From: JBLHGU01 sp047615875
GTDB lineage: Bacteria; Pseudomonadota; Gammaproteobacteria; Arenicellales; CAJQKF01
Length of the DNA stretch: 11,611 nucleotides
Assembly (NCBI GenBank): GCA_047615875.1
Contig: JBLHGU010000151.1
Location: forward strand, 1-11,611
Direction: 5' to 3'
The translations under genes were made by a program, and so were the position numbers. This document shows positions 1 through 8,116 of the stretch, in pieces (within the stretch, counting starts at the first letter, position 1; the number at the start of each line of letters is the position of its first letter). The notes beneath the pieces are model-generated. The model saw nothing but the letters and a program-made list of their open reading frames with translations. It did no database searches and was not told the DNA's origin.

Positions 1-1058
1 CTGAAGAATAACTCCACTTCGCGCGGGTTGCCGATAGCAAACTGTCCAGCATTCTCTAGGAAGAACGGGCGTTTCTCAGGAAAGAAAAGACTGAAGCGAT
101 CGAGGTTAACCTGAATGTCGTCCACTTCAACTTGCGCAAAGTCTGTGTTCACTGTGGCATCAAGTGTAAGGCTGGAGGTAATGCCCCACTTTAAGTCGAG
201 TCCGTATTCTTGATTGTTCTGAGAAGAAAGCAAATTCCCGCCACGGTCCTGCACCGCCAACGCGTAGGGTGTTATCTGCAAATTGCGTTGGTTAGGTACC
301 TCAATGCCTTCTATAGTTCCTGCTTCGGATACACGGTTCAAATTGAAATTTCGATCCAGTGGCGCCCAATAGGACTCTTCGTTGTTGCGACGAATATTGC
401 GCTGAAAATTGATACCCCATGTCTGTGCATCGTCGCTTCCATAACGTAGCGCGGTAAATGGAATGGCCATTTCCGCACTCCAACCCTGCTCGTTGATTTG
501 TGCTTCGACTTCCCAAGTGGTGTCCCAGTTCAGGTTGAAACCACCTGCTCCGCCGCCCCGTCCGCCAAAGCCACCCTGGCCTCCTTCATTGATAACCTGC
601 GCATCGTATTCAATACCTGCTGGATTCGTACCGAACACATAGCCGTTCTGCCGATCAAGCAAGCCATCGATAATCACTTGAAAACTATCGGTATCATCTA
701 ACGCCGAATCGCGCCGACTGTCCGTTACCAGAATGGCCTCTGGATTGTCATCGTAGGCCATAACACCAATATAGAGCGTGTCTTCGGTAAAGCCGACAAA
801 TACTTCTGTGCGTTGCGTGGCGGGAACGCCCTCATTGGGCCGGGTCTGTGTAAAACCGCTAGTGGGATTAATGTTTGACCAGGCATCGTCGCCTAAGACA
901 TCGCCATCAATGCTGGGCGCACGACTTAATTGCGTCGCCGTAGTCGAAGGACGAACGGATTCGGAACTAAGTTGTTGGGCCTGTGTCGAAGGCACCGTAA
1001 ATGCGGCTGAAAATAGGAGGCTGAAAAAAGCGATCCTGCGCTGGGGATTACTGCACAT
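1..1058 (-). CDS. CBM9-like / DUF5916 domain protein, secreted (partial, C-terminus outside window)
   Basis: The frame is open from ATG at 1058 to the window edge: 352 codons, with no stop. The start has an AAGGAT ribosome site 7 bases upstream. Residues 1-28 look like a signal peptide (two Arg, hydrophobic stretch, then TQAQQ). Residues about 47-205 match the carbohydrate-binding-family-9-like domain found at the N-terminus of DUF5916 proteins: PSIDGDVLGDDAW, then GFTQTRPNEG, DTLYIGVMAYDD, TDSRRDSALDDTDSF, and NGYVFGTNPAGIEYD. Later KRPFFLENAGQFAIGNPREVELF marks the start of the DUF5916 region, which in full-length relatives (about 700-900 residues) is predicted to be an outer-membrane beta-barrel. 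The biochemical role of the family is not established. A glycine-rich insert (residues about 159-173) interrupts the CBM9-like domain. It is divergent from the membrane-protein gene at 1316. Family assignment is confident; function is unknown. Confidence 0.9.
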   Translation of the reverse strand, partial: MCSNPQRRIAFFSLLFSAAFTVPSTQAQQLSSESVRPSTTATQLSRAPSIDGDVLGDDAWSNINPTSGFTQTRPNEGVPATQRTEVFVGFTEDTLYIGVMAYDDNPEAILVTDSRRDSALDDTDSFQVIIDGLLDRQNGYVFGTNPAGIEYDAQVINEGGQGGFGGRGGGAGGFNLNWDTTWEVEAQINEQGWSAEMAIPFTALRYGSDDAQTWGINFQRNIRRNNEESYWAPLDRNFNLNRVSEAGTIEGIEVPNQRNLQITPYALAVQDRGGNLLSSQNNQEYGLDLKWGITSSLTLDATVNTDFAQVEVDDIQVNLDRFSLFFPEKRPFFLENAGQFAIGNPREVELFF

Positions 1059-1087
1059 AACTAAATCCTTAATCTCTGAACGAGGTA

Positions 1088-1107
1088 AAACTGGCTTCTC
1101 CCAGTTT
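1088..1107 (-). other. Perfect stem-loop in the leader of the DUF5916 gene
   Basis: AAACTGG (1088-1094) and CCAGTTT (1101-1107) form a 7-bp perfect inverted repeat around a 6-base loop. It lies about 30 bases before the start codon of the minus-strand gene. On that strand the stem is followed by a short T run. It could be a leader hairpin or an operator half-site pair. A TATAAA hexamer (complement of 1121-1126) just upstream could be the -10 box, but no convincing -35 box goes with it. Confidence 0.35.
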
Positions 1108-1218
1108 CAAGCACAATTATTTTATATCAATATCAATCGCTTAGCGTAATTTTGAAGGCTTTAGTTGTAATTGTTTGTAACGGAAGAATGTTCAGGTACG
1201 AATGATCTGTTGCTCTTC

Positions 1219-1246
1219 TTGAAGAAACCTCAAATACTAGTGTAAT
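1219..1246 (+). promoter_or_regulatory. Possible sigma-70 promoter for the membrane protein gene
   Basis: TTGAAG (1219-1224) and TGTAAT (1241-1246) are separated by 16 bases, about 70 bases before the ATG at 1316. The -35 box overlaps an 11-bp palindrome, TTCTTGAAGAA (1216-1226), which could bind a regulator. Sequence match only; weak to moderate. Confidence 0.3.
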
Positions 1247-1315
1247 CGTCGAGCGTGTATCTGTTTCTTCTAATTCATAGCACCACAACCACGCTAACTA
1301 ATAGAGAGGGAAGCA

Positions 1316-1816
1316 ATGCTAGGATCTGCAGATATGATACTTACCAGCGCGATCGAGGTTGGTATCGGTTTGGTTGGGTTTACTGGATTAATAGTCACGC
1401 TTTTGGGTAAGAACCGAAGCCCGACCTTTGCAATGGCATTTTCAACATTATTGATTGCATCCATAGCAACAGTGATGTTTTCATTTCTACCACTGCTGCT
1501 GGTGAGTATGAGCATTGTAGGTGAGCAGCTTTGGATTGCCTCCAGCGCAGCCTACGTTGTCTACTGGTCATTTATAGTGACCATTCGAACCCGCCAGAGC
1601 CTTAAGCTTAATGCAGAGAATCAAACTGCAGAGAAGGAGGCAAAGATTTACTCCATTTTAGGTGCCGGTGTTTTTTTAGTTGGCCTATTACAGATATCGA
1701 ACATAGTCTTCTTTCAGCAGCAGTGGCCATATCTTTGTATGATTGTATATTACGTACTGCTTTCGCTGGTTAGTTTTGCCTTTTTGATTAGGGGTGTACA
1801 GACAGAGGAAAATTAG
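1316..1816 (+). CDS. Uncharacterised multi-pass inner membrane protein (166 aa)
   Basis: The start ATG follows a GAGAGGGAAG purine run at good ribosome-site distance. The protein has about five hydrophobic segments, near residues 9-30, 42-65, 72-91, 112-133 and 138-160. A polar, charged loop (residues about 92-111, including LNAENQTAEKEAK) separates the third and fourth. There is no signal peptide, catalytic motif or known transporter signature. It resembles in layout a group of short hypothetical membrane proteins, each with an N-terminal 'GLVGFxGLIVTLLGK'-like segment, but I do not recognise a named family. It stands alone between the divergent DUF5916 gene and the TetR gene, with its own likely promoter. 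It is a real gene by ribosome site, hydrophobicity pattern and position; function unknown. Confidence 0.75.
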   Translation: MLGSADMILTSAIEVGIGLVGFTGLIVTLLGKNRSPTFAMAFSTLLIASIATVMFSFLPLLLVSMSIVGEQLWIASSAAYVVYWSFIVTIRTRQSLKLNAENQTAEKEAKIYSILGAGVFLVGLLQISNIVFFQQQWPYLCMIVYYVLLSLVSFAFLIRGVQTEEN

Positions 1817-1952
1817 TAATAAAAGAAGACAGATTTTTCTGCTTAGGATTAGAAAATTGACGGGAAAAATTGATGAGGACACTAACAATTTAACAACATA
1901 AGTGACCAAATTCACTATGCCACTACACTCTGCTGTTGTGTAGTAAAAAGTA

Positions 1953-2744
1953 GTGCTCTTCCATGGGCAAACTCAAGGTCCTAGCTGTTATCATTTCAAT
2001 GAAATAACATTCATTTTGACTAAAGCAATCCGGTTCAGCTCACTGCTCACCAAACAAGTAAAAGATTTACCCAGTAGTCCGAAAAAAATTGTTACGCGTG
2101 CAAAAATTCTCGCTGCGACTGCGCGTCAGCTGGAAACTGTTGGCTACAGCGCACTCACGGTCAAAGACATCGTTACCGATGCATGTATGGCACGCGGTAC
2201 TTTTTATCTCTACTTCGAGAGCTTTTCATTCGCCGCTGAAGCCGTAATGATAGCCTATTTCAAATTTCTGGCAGAGCTTCGCCCAGCCACAGAGGCCCGT
2301 GACACCTTCGATAGAATTCTTCAAACTAATCAATACTATGTGGCCAGCTATGCCCGCAATGCCTCTCTGCTTGCTTGTATCGAACCCCTACGCGAAGATA
2401 GACCGGCATTCAGAAAATATCGCGAGCAAAACAATCACAATTGGTGCCAACGTGTTATTCATGACTTCGAGGAACGCACTACCGAATCCGCAAGCAAAGC
2501 GCCAGCCGAAGTAAAAGCACTACTGGTCTGGTCAATGTCGGCTATGGTGGACGAACTGCTAAGAGAAATTTATATAGGGAAATCTCCTCACCTCAGAAAA
2601 TTTTCCAAACAGCCAGATCAGGTCGCCGAAATTATTTCGTTGATGTGGTTTCGTGCCTTCTATGCACAGGACGTTGCTCCTGAAAAATTACGTTGGGTTA
2701 GCGCGCTCGCCAGTATTGAGCCGCATGATCCCGATGCTTGGTAA
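1953..2744 (+). CDS. TetR/AcrR-family transcriptional regulator
   Basis: This is a one-component repressor with an N-terminal helix-turn-helix and a C-terminal ligand/dimer domain. Numbered from the GTG at 1953, the DNA-binding domain covers about residues 47-92: RAKILAATARQLETVGYSALT, then VKDIVTDACMARGTFYLYFE, the typical TetR recognition helix. The remainder (about 93-263) is a helical ligand domain not specific to a known effector. The start is uncertain. The frame has no ATG before the HTH and no clear ribosome site; GTG 1953 gives 263 residues, while TTG 2016 gives 242 and a more usual TetR N-terminus. The candidate operator at 1998-2015 lies directly before TTG 2016, which favours the shorter form. 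The gene converges on the four-gene catabolic operon (28 bases apart) and is its likely local regulator; acyl-CoA or the operon's substrate are plausible effectors (inference). Confidence 0.88.
   Translation: MLFHGQTQGPSCYHFNEITFILTKAIRFSSLLTKQVKDLPSSPKKIVTRAKILAATARQLETVGYSALTVKDIVTDACMARGTFYLYFESFSFAAEAVMIAYFKFLAELRPATEARDTFDRILQTNQYYVASYARNASLLACIEPLREDRPAFRKYREQNNHNWCQRVIHDFEERTTESASKAPAEVKALLVWSMSAMVDELLREIYIGKSPHLRKFSKQPDQVAEIISLMWFRAFYAQDVAPEKLRWVSALASIEPHDPDAW
1998..2015 (+). promoter_or_regulatory. Candidate TetR operator, autoregulatory copy
   Basis: AATGA (1998-2002), eight bases, TCATT (2011-2015): an 18-bp interrupted palindrome, extended to six bases per arm here (AATGAA/TTCATT). 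The identical arm-spacer-arm layout appears upstream of the operon at 8117-8134. It sits at the 5' end of the TetR gene, so binding would block its own transcription. Inferred from the sequence pair only. Confidence 0.5.
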
Positions 2745-2772
2745 CGCATAGCCGAACATGTCAGCGTCAACT

Positions 2773-3972
2773 CTATTTGTTTGCCAAAAGCTGGGTCACC
2801 GAATCTATCATCGGCAAAACAATTGGGTCGTTCAGATACCCCGGTGGCAATTCACTAGAGCCAAATCGAACAATTACCAATTCATTGGCAGGATCTATAT
2901 AGAGCAGCTGCCCGTAGGCACCTCTCGCTAGCGCCGCGTTACCTTCCCTGTCATGCCGAATCCACCATTGAGATTTATATGACCAGCCTTTCATCGCTGT
3001 CATTCCTGCATTCGCGAAGAGCCCCGGGCTACCACCCGCTACAATCTTGCTAAACGGTCCGCCACATGCCGACCCAACATCTAAATCCGTTCTAACGAAT
3101 TCACCAAATCTTAAATAATCTCGTAGAGTGCATCCAAAGGTCGTGCAGCAGCCGGCAGGGTCAACCATATAATAACCATCGTGCTCAGCGCCTATACGAG
3201 ACCAGAACATCTCAGATACTATCTCCGCCAGATCCTTTCCCATGAGTTTTTGGATAACAAAGGTTAGTACATTTATATTCGGTTCACGGTAAGCAAAAGC
3301 CTGCCCATGTTCACCAGCCTTCTTAACTGTCGGTAAGTAAGCTGCTAGGTGCTTGGGCTCTGTGTCAGGAATTTCTCCGGCGACCATTCCACCAGCGCGA
3401 AGATACCGAAAAACATCGGAGGAGCGATCAAGGTAATCCTCATGAAACTCCATAGCCACTAGCATATCCAATACTTCACGTAAGCTGGCATTACCCCACG
3501 CTGTATTCTTCAACTCAGGCAAATAATGTGGAATCAGCGCATGCTCATCGAGTTGCCCCTGTTCGATCAAGATTTCGGCTATCAAACCCGCAAACGACTT
3601 TGCGCATGACATGATGATATGGGGTTTGTGCGGGTCACCGTATCCGTAGTAATTCTCATACACTAATTTGCCTTTGTGCAAGACAGCAAAGCCATCGGTA
3701 TTTGTAACGTCGATCGCCTGTTGCCAGCTCATCGCGCCTCCAGACTCAGGCTGAATTGAGAGAGCATCGAGATCAACGCTGCTTGAGTGTAGAGGTATTG
3801 CGGCATCTGCTCCGCGCCAGACTGATTTAGTCGGCACCAGCTGCTGCATGTGCGAGAAGGACCAACGCAATTGTGGCCAGCTCGCATGGTTGCCTTTTTT
3901 TACGCTGATGATTCTCTCATCGGCTGGAGGAAAGCCTTTCATCCAAACCTGTCCATCAATCGAGTCTGTCAT
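2773..3972 (-). CDS. NylB-like serine hydrolase (class C beta-lactamase fold), 399 aa
   Basis: This belongs to the 6-aminohexanoate-dimer hydrolase / esterase VIII group of serine hydrolases, which cleave small amides or esters through a Ser-Lys-Tyr centre. Numbered from ATG 3972: nucleophile motif S122-C-A-K125 within HIIMSCAKSF; tyrosine motif Y228-R-E-P-N232 at the place of NylB Tyr215; and a late YGQLLYIDPANE strand (about 353-364). The segments RWSFSHMQQLVPTKSV and SQWW also follow the NylB pattern as I recall it. No signal peptide, so cytoplasmic. I chose ATG 3972 because AGGAGA lies 10 bases upstream; ATG 4020 (415 aa) is in frame but lacks a ribosome site. It is the last gene of the operon, 86 bases after the symporter (38 if the longer form is used). 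The partners suggest it frees a carboxylic acid from an imported amide or ester. The exact substrate cannot be read from sequence. Confidence 0.87.
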   Translation of the reverse strand: MTDSIDGQVWMKGFPPADERIISVKKGNHASWPQLRWSFSHMQQLVPTKSVWRGADAAIPLHSSSVDLDALSIQPESGGAMSWQQAIDVTNTDGFAVLHKGKLVYENYYGYGDPHKPHIIMSCAKSFAGLIAEILIEQGQLDEHALIPHYLPELKNTAWGNASLREVLDMLVAMEFHEDYLDRSSDVFRYLRAGGMVAGEIPDTEPKHLAAYLPTVKKAGEHGQAFAYREPNINVLTFVIQKLMGKDLAEIVSEMFWSRIGAEHDGYYMVDPAGCCTTFGCTLRDYLRFGEFVRTDLDVGSACGGPFSKIVAGGSPGLFANAGMTAMKGWSYKSQWWIRHDREGNAALARGAYGQLLYIDPANELVIVRFGSSELPPGYLNDPIVLPMIDSVTQLLANK

Positions 3973-4058
3973 CCCGCTCGGTTCTCCTGGTTGCGTGGAT
4001 CTGATGTTGCAATCGAGCATTTATTTCGTGCCACAAGACAAGTCTGGTGCAAGAGTTC

Positions 4059-5495
4059 TCAGCTAGTTTCCTCCGCACCACTCCAATATCCTATGCGTTT
4101 AAGAACAAATAGGATCGCACTGGCGACAACCAGTATTACAATGCCAACAATGAATACGGTATCAACTGTCGTTCTTATGCCTAGTGTTGGGAAGACAAAA
4201 AACGCCATCGGTGTAAGTGGAATTATCATAGCGAACTGGGAGAATCCCGCTTCTGCCGGCACCAGTGAATGCCCCTTGGGATCAACTATACGCATAAGCA
4301 ACAAGCTGGAGGCGAGAGTCCCTGTACAGGCTGCGTAATTGACCAGACAGCGCTCCAGCCCGCTTTTACCCAGCCAGCGAGATGGAATCCAGAACCAGAA
4401 CAACAGTGCGGCGCTCGCCAGAGTCACTGTGAGCGTAAAGGGTACGATGTATCGAGCCAGCACATCCCACTGCACCGACATCAGCGCTGCTATCATTAGG
4501 AAATCTACTAATAGTCCGTTGATTCTGTGTATCAGCTGATCATCAATAAGGTATTCAAAGCCGGCCAGGTTGATAATTTTGCGCAGAATCATGGCACTGA
4601 GCATGCCCCACATAAACATCAAACCAAAGCCCAGCGAAGCGAGATCGGTTGGTAGAAGTAATTTCATCATATAACTCAACCACCAAGTGCTAAACATCGC
4701 GACACCCAATAGTGAAAAATGAAATGTGAGCGTGTCGATATTTGCCGGATGCAGAGTATGTCTGGCAAGAGGTTCATTAGAATCTTTTGGCATTATGCCT
4801 TTGACAAAAGAGGCTTCCAATTCGCCGTTGTCGGTATGTTCCGCGAGACCTTTTTTCAGGCCAAAATAAGCTAGGGGTACGCCAACAAATGCCGCTATCA
4901 AAAATCCCACGGCTCCATAGCTCACTGCCATAACCAACACATCTGGAGATATATTTACCAGTTTAATCACGTCGGGGTTGTTGGCATTTTCAACCCAAAT
5001 CTGTGCCATAACCATCGCCTGAGCCGGCCCTCCAGTGAAGCCTTGCACAAGGTTAACCGCGGTAGCGGTTTCCAGTCCTGCACTGGTGACGGCGTTGTAC
5101 ACCCAGATCACCGACAGGCCTACGACTATCAGAACGCCGTAGCCCCCAACAAATGTTGTTGATAGCCACACGACTCCCCTCGTCATTTCCTTGCCCGTAG
5201 TTCCTCCTTTGCTGGACTTGCCAGCGTTGATTCCAATCAGGGTGAAGTTAAATGTAAAAAGCAGTGTGGTAAGCGAGGCGAACGTGCCGAATTCTAGGGT
5301 TGCCCACCCCTCGGGCGACAAAACACCAACAAGATCGAAGTTCATTAGAATCATGCCAATGAAGCCGGCTATAAGGCTCGACGGTACTAGATATTTTTGA
5401 AGAAAGTTGAATCTGTTACGTAGAAAAATACCTATCGGTATCAGCACACAAATCCAAAAAATTCCTAGTAGGTATGGGTCGAGTAATTGTTCCAT
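4059..5495 (-). CDS. GltS-family (ESS) sodium:carboxylate/glutamate symporter-like permease, 478 aa
   Basis: This is an inner-membrane secondary transporter. The protein is almost wholly hydrophobic, with roughly 11-13 membrane segments in two halves. GltS-type landmarks: LVPSSLIAGFIG (36-47) after the first helix, the glycine-rich re-entrant QGFTGGPAQAMVMA (151-164), a central charged cytoplasmic loop (about 214-255), then INGLLVDFLMIAALMS (325-340) and TGTLASSLLLMRIVDP (391-406). E. coli GltS is 401 residues; this one is longer by a larger first half and central loop. Glutamate specificity is therefore not assured; a dicarboxylate or amino-acid derivative is equally possible. The start has AAGGA 8 bases upstream. 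It lies 59 bases after the acyl-CoA ligase and 86 before the hydrolase (38 if the hydrolase starts at 4020), so it probably imports the substrate that these enzymes process. Confidence 0.8.
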   Translation of the reverse strand: MEQLLDPYLLGIFWICVLIPIGIFLRNRFNFLQKYLVPSSLIAGFIGMILMNFDLVGVLSPEGWATLEFGTFASLTTLLFTFNFTLIGINAGKSSKGGTTGKEMTRGVVWLSTTFVGGYGVLIVVGLSVIWVYNAVTSAGLETATAVNLVQGFTGGPAQAMVMAQIWVENANNPDVIKLVNISPDVLVMAVSYGAVGFLIAAFVGVPLAYFGLKKGLAEHTDNGELEASFVKGIMPKDSNEPLARHTLHPANIDTLTFHFSLLGVAMFSTWWLSYMMKLLLPTDLASLGFGLMFMWGMLSAMILRKIINLAGFEYLIDDQLIHRINGLLVDFLMIAALMSVQWDVLARYIVPFTLTVTLASAALLFWFWIPSRWLGKSGLERCLVNYAACTGTLASSLLLMRIVDPKGHSLVPAEAGFSQFAMIIPLTPMAFFVFPTLGIRTTVDTVFIVGIVILVVASAILFVLKRIGYWSGAEETS

Positions 5496-5554
5496 TGTGT
5501 TTTCCTTTTTATTTTTTCAGGTAAAACAATTTTCTTCGGCTTAAGTATCGCTGA

Positions 5555-7210
5555 TTACCGCCAGACCCCTTCGACACGATCGAACGTATTGAGGCGGGAA
5601 TCGGTTTCTTGATCCATAATTTTTAGCTTCGCGATTTTGTTGGAAGGGGTGCGTGGAAAATCATCAACATAACCGATGTAACGCGGCACCTTGAATGGAG
5701 CCAGCCGGCTAGCGCAATGCTCAAATATCAACCCGGGGGGACATTGATCTACGGAAATGCCCTTATTAAGCAGCAGCAATGCCTTTACCTCTTCGCGTCT
5801 TTTTTCGTCAGGCACAGGCAAGACCGCAGTCTCCGCTACCTGTGGCAACTCACGCAATACTGACTCTACCTCTCGAGCTGCAATATTCTCACCGCTACGT
5901 TTGATCATTTCCTTGGTGCGTCCAACAATATAAAAATAGCCGTTCGCGTCCTGTCGAGCTATGTCTCCGGTGCAGAACCAGTCTCCATCGAACTCTCTAG
6001 CGTTGGCTTCAGGTTTATTGAAGTATCCCTGGAACAGCCCAGGGCCCCTGATCCACAGGACACCACTATCCCCTTGGGGCACTTCGCCACCGTCTTCGTT
6101 GACAATCTTGAGTTCGCGCATTGGCGCCGCAAGGCCACAAGAACCGCTGCCGACCATGTGAGCTGCTTGGATAGGAACGAAAGTGCCCATGCCAGTTTCT
6201 GTCATCGCGAAAGCATCCCGACCTACAACACCGAACCGCTGTTCCAATTGTCGATGATTGTCGCCTTTGTACTGAAAAGCATTGACGTAAACCAAAGAAT
6301 TGTTTGCGTCATCTATGGAAACAGGAATTCCTTTCATTGCCACTTCATGAAAGGTACAGGTATGAATATTGTAATCCCGAATCCATTGCATCATTTTTGA
6401 GATACTGGGTTGTCGAGCAAGGTAGCAAGTACCCCCCTTTGTCAGAGAAAGTAGAAACTTCGCTTGAGCCTCCATATAAAACAGAGGGAATACCGACAAT
6501 ACATTCTCGATCTTCATCTCAGCGGTCAGCTCTGCCGCCGTGTGAGCGGCGAGAAGCCAGTACTCATGAGTTTGCATGCAGCCCTTCGGAAACCCCGTAG
6601 TCCCAGAGGTGTATTGAATCTGAAGCAAATCTTTCAGCGATACGTCGGCATATCCAACAAACATCGGATCGCCTGATTCGAGGAACTTATCGAATGCGAC
6701 CCACCGAGCTTGCTTTTTCGATTGCTCGCCTGTCAGAACTACATGACTATCGTCCAGTACTTCAGATCGCTGCATCATCCCCTCAAAGGCAGGCAAGCAA
6801 CTTTCATCTACAAATGCAAAGCAGGCTCTGGAATCACACAGAACATAGTCGAGTTCCTTAGCCGTGTAGTTACTGTTTACTGGAATAACAACCGCACCCA
6901 GTTTTGCAATTCCCAACCACGATGTCAGGAATGCAATCGAATTCGGCATTAGCAGTGCTACATGGTCACCTTTGCCTGCTCCAAGTTTACGCAGTGAATC
7001 TGCAACTTGGTTGCTCTGCTCATGCAGTTGTTTGTAACTGAGACCTTCGCCATTTTCGATGAACTCACAGGCTTTTTTGTCACCCAGTTTATTCGCCAAC
7101 CTCTGAATGAATAGCCCAATATTCGCCGGCAGTTCGAGCGCAGATATTTTGCGGCGCAGCTGCTCAGCTTGAATCACCCCGGGGTCTGCTGAATTCTCCA
7201 GTCCTGACAT
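5555..7210 (-). CDS. Acyl-CoA synthetase, AMP-binding (CaiC-like), 551 aa
   Basis: This is a class I adenylate-forming enzyme: it activates a carboxylic acid with ATP, then transfers the acyl group to CoA. All core motifs are present: the P-loop Y200-TSGTTGFPKG (200-210); AMTETG (335-340), which contacts the adenylate; DWFCTGDIARQDANGYFYIVGR (410-431) with TGD 414-416; hinge region KEMIKRSGENI (433-443); and the catalytic lysine of the C-terminal lid, K525 in TPSNK. Overall pattern and neighbours resemble crotonobetaine/carnitine-CoA ligase (CaiC) and related short- or medium-chain ligases, but the acid is not predictable. Start ATG 7210 is one base after the stop of the crotonase gene, with AGGAAG about 6 bases upstream, so the two are translationally coupled. 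It ends 59 bases before the symporter gene. Confidence 0.93.
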   Translation of the reverse strand: MSGLENSADPGVIQAEQLRRKISALELPANIGLFIQRLANKLGDKKACEFIENGEGLSYKQLHEQSNQVADSLRKLGAGKGDHVALLMPNSIAFLTSWLGIAKLGAVVIPVNSNYTAKELDYVLCDSRACFAFVDESCLPAFEGMMQRSEVLDDSHVVLTGEQSKKQARWVAFDKFLESGDPMFVGYADVSLKDLLQIQYTSGTTGFPKGCMQTHEYWLLAAHTAAELTAEMKIENVLSVFPLFYMEAQAKFLLSLTKGGTCYLARQPSISKMMQWIRDYNIHTCTFHEVAMKGIPVSIDDANNSLVYVNAFQYKGDNHRQLEQRFGVVGRDAFAMTETGMGTFVPIQAAHMVGSGSCGLAAPMRELKIVNEDGGEVPQGDSGVLWIRGPGLFQGYFNKPEANAREFDGDWFCTGDIARQDANGYFYIVGRTKEMIKRSGENIAAREVESVLRELPQVAETAVLPVPDEKRREEVKALLLLNKGISVDQCPPGLIFEHCASRLAPFKVPRYIGYVDDFPRTPSNKIAKLKIMDQETDSRLNTFDRVEGVWR

Positions 7211-7211
7211 A

Positions 7212-8006
7212 CTACTCTTCCTTATTGCTCGCCAACTCGTCTTTCAAATTGGGCAAAGATTGGACGGCTGTCCGCTGTAAGCGGTAGAGGTGAGAGGTAT
7301 AGGCCAGGGCATCATTTCGTGACAAATCCATGCATTGATAGCTGGCCTCCATTTCTGTTCTAACCGCCAAGGGCTTATGGCTGGCTATGCGCCTGGCCAA
7401 CTCCATGGCTCTCGGCATCAATTCCTCTTTCTCAACCACTTCATTGACAAGGGTGTATTCGAGCGCGCGTTGGGCAGAAATTTTTTCTCCGGTTAACAAC
7501 ATATACATGGCAGCCGTGTGGGGTATAAATCGACTCAGGCGTGTTGCGCCTCCGGCGCCACCCATGCCCCAGCTGATTTCCGGAAATCCGATTTCTGCGT
7601 GACTGGCAGCAATGCGGATATCGGTCAACATCAGCAGATAGACCAGGCCCTGCCCTACGCAAACACCGTTTACCGCTCCGATAATTGGTTTGAAGCGTTG
7701 CATTCTCAGTATCTCTCTCTCCCAGCCTGGGTATTCGGGCTCTTCATCTTCATTAGATGGACTGAGGTGGCGCTCAATCTGGGTTTCAAGATCATGTTGC
7801 GGACGCGGTGATTTAATATCGTCACCACCACAGAATGCTCGTTCTCCGGCAGACGTCAAAATTCCCACATGCACATCATCATCTGCTATGAAGCGCCGTA
7901 GAAGCTGGTATAGCTCCCGATGCGTCTGTGGAGTTAATAGGTTCAAAGGTGGATTGTTCAGAGTAAAAACACCGATATGGTCATGTTTCTCGTAGTCGAT
8001 CGACAT
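7212..8006 (-). CDS. Enoyl-CoA hydratase/isomerase family protein (crotonase fold), 264 aa
   Basis: This is a crotonase superfamily enzyme acting on an acyl-CoA thioester in the cytoplasm. Numbered from ATG 8006: RAFCGGDDIKS (56-66) carries the first oxyanion-hole residue, and NGVCVGQGLVYLLMLTD (113-129) the second. FPEISWGMGGAGGATRL (141-157) holds E143, equivalent to catalytic Glu144 of rat mitochondrial hydratase. The second hydratase glutamate (Glu164, in AMEMVLTG) is replaced by Y168 in AAMYMLLTG, so simple hydration is not certain; isomerase, hydrolase or lyase chemistry is possible. An acidic insert (SNEDEEPEYPGWERE, 84-98) widens the substrate region. I chose ATG 8006 because AGGA lies 7 bases upstream and the N-terminus then fits the family; ATG 8048 (278 aa) lacks a ribosome site. 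It is the first gene of the operon. Confidence 0.92.
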   Translation of the reverse strand: MSIDYEKHDHIGVFTLNNPPLNLLTPQTHRELYQLLRRFIADDDVHVGILTSAGERAFCGGDDIKSPRPQHDLETQIERHLSPSNEDEEPEYPGWEREILRMQRFKPIIGAVNGVCVGQGLVYLLMLTDIRIAASHAEIGFPEISWGMGGAGGATRLSRFIPHTAAMYMLLTGEKISAQRALEYTLVNEVVEKEELMPRAMELARRIASHKPLAVRTEMEASYQCMDLSRNDALAYTSHLYRLQRTAVQSLPNLKDELASNKEE

Positions 8007-8116
8007 ATCTACTTCCTGATATTGCTTCTGTTTGAGAGATAGCCCCATTAACGCAGCACTTACTAGATTATGTGCTCCCTAAGAAGGCACATTAGCACCA
8101 TCGATTTGAACATAAA

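Noticed and set aside
3850..4338. Plus-strand open frame across the hydrolase/symporter junction, and similar long plus-strand frames within 4269-7995
   Set aside because: They lie opposite well-supported minus-strand genes, show no domain pattern, and have low-complexity, shadow-like composition.
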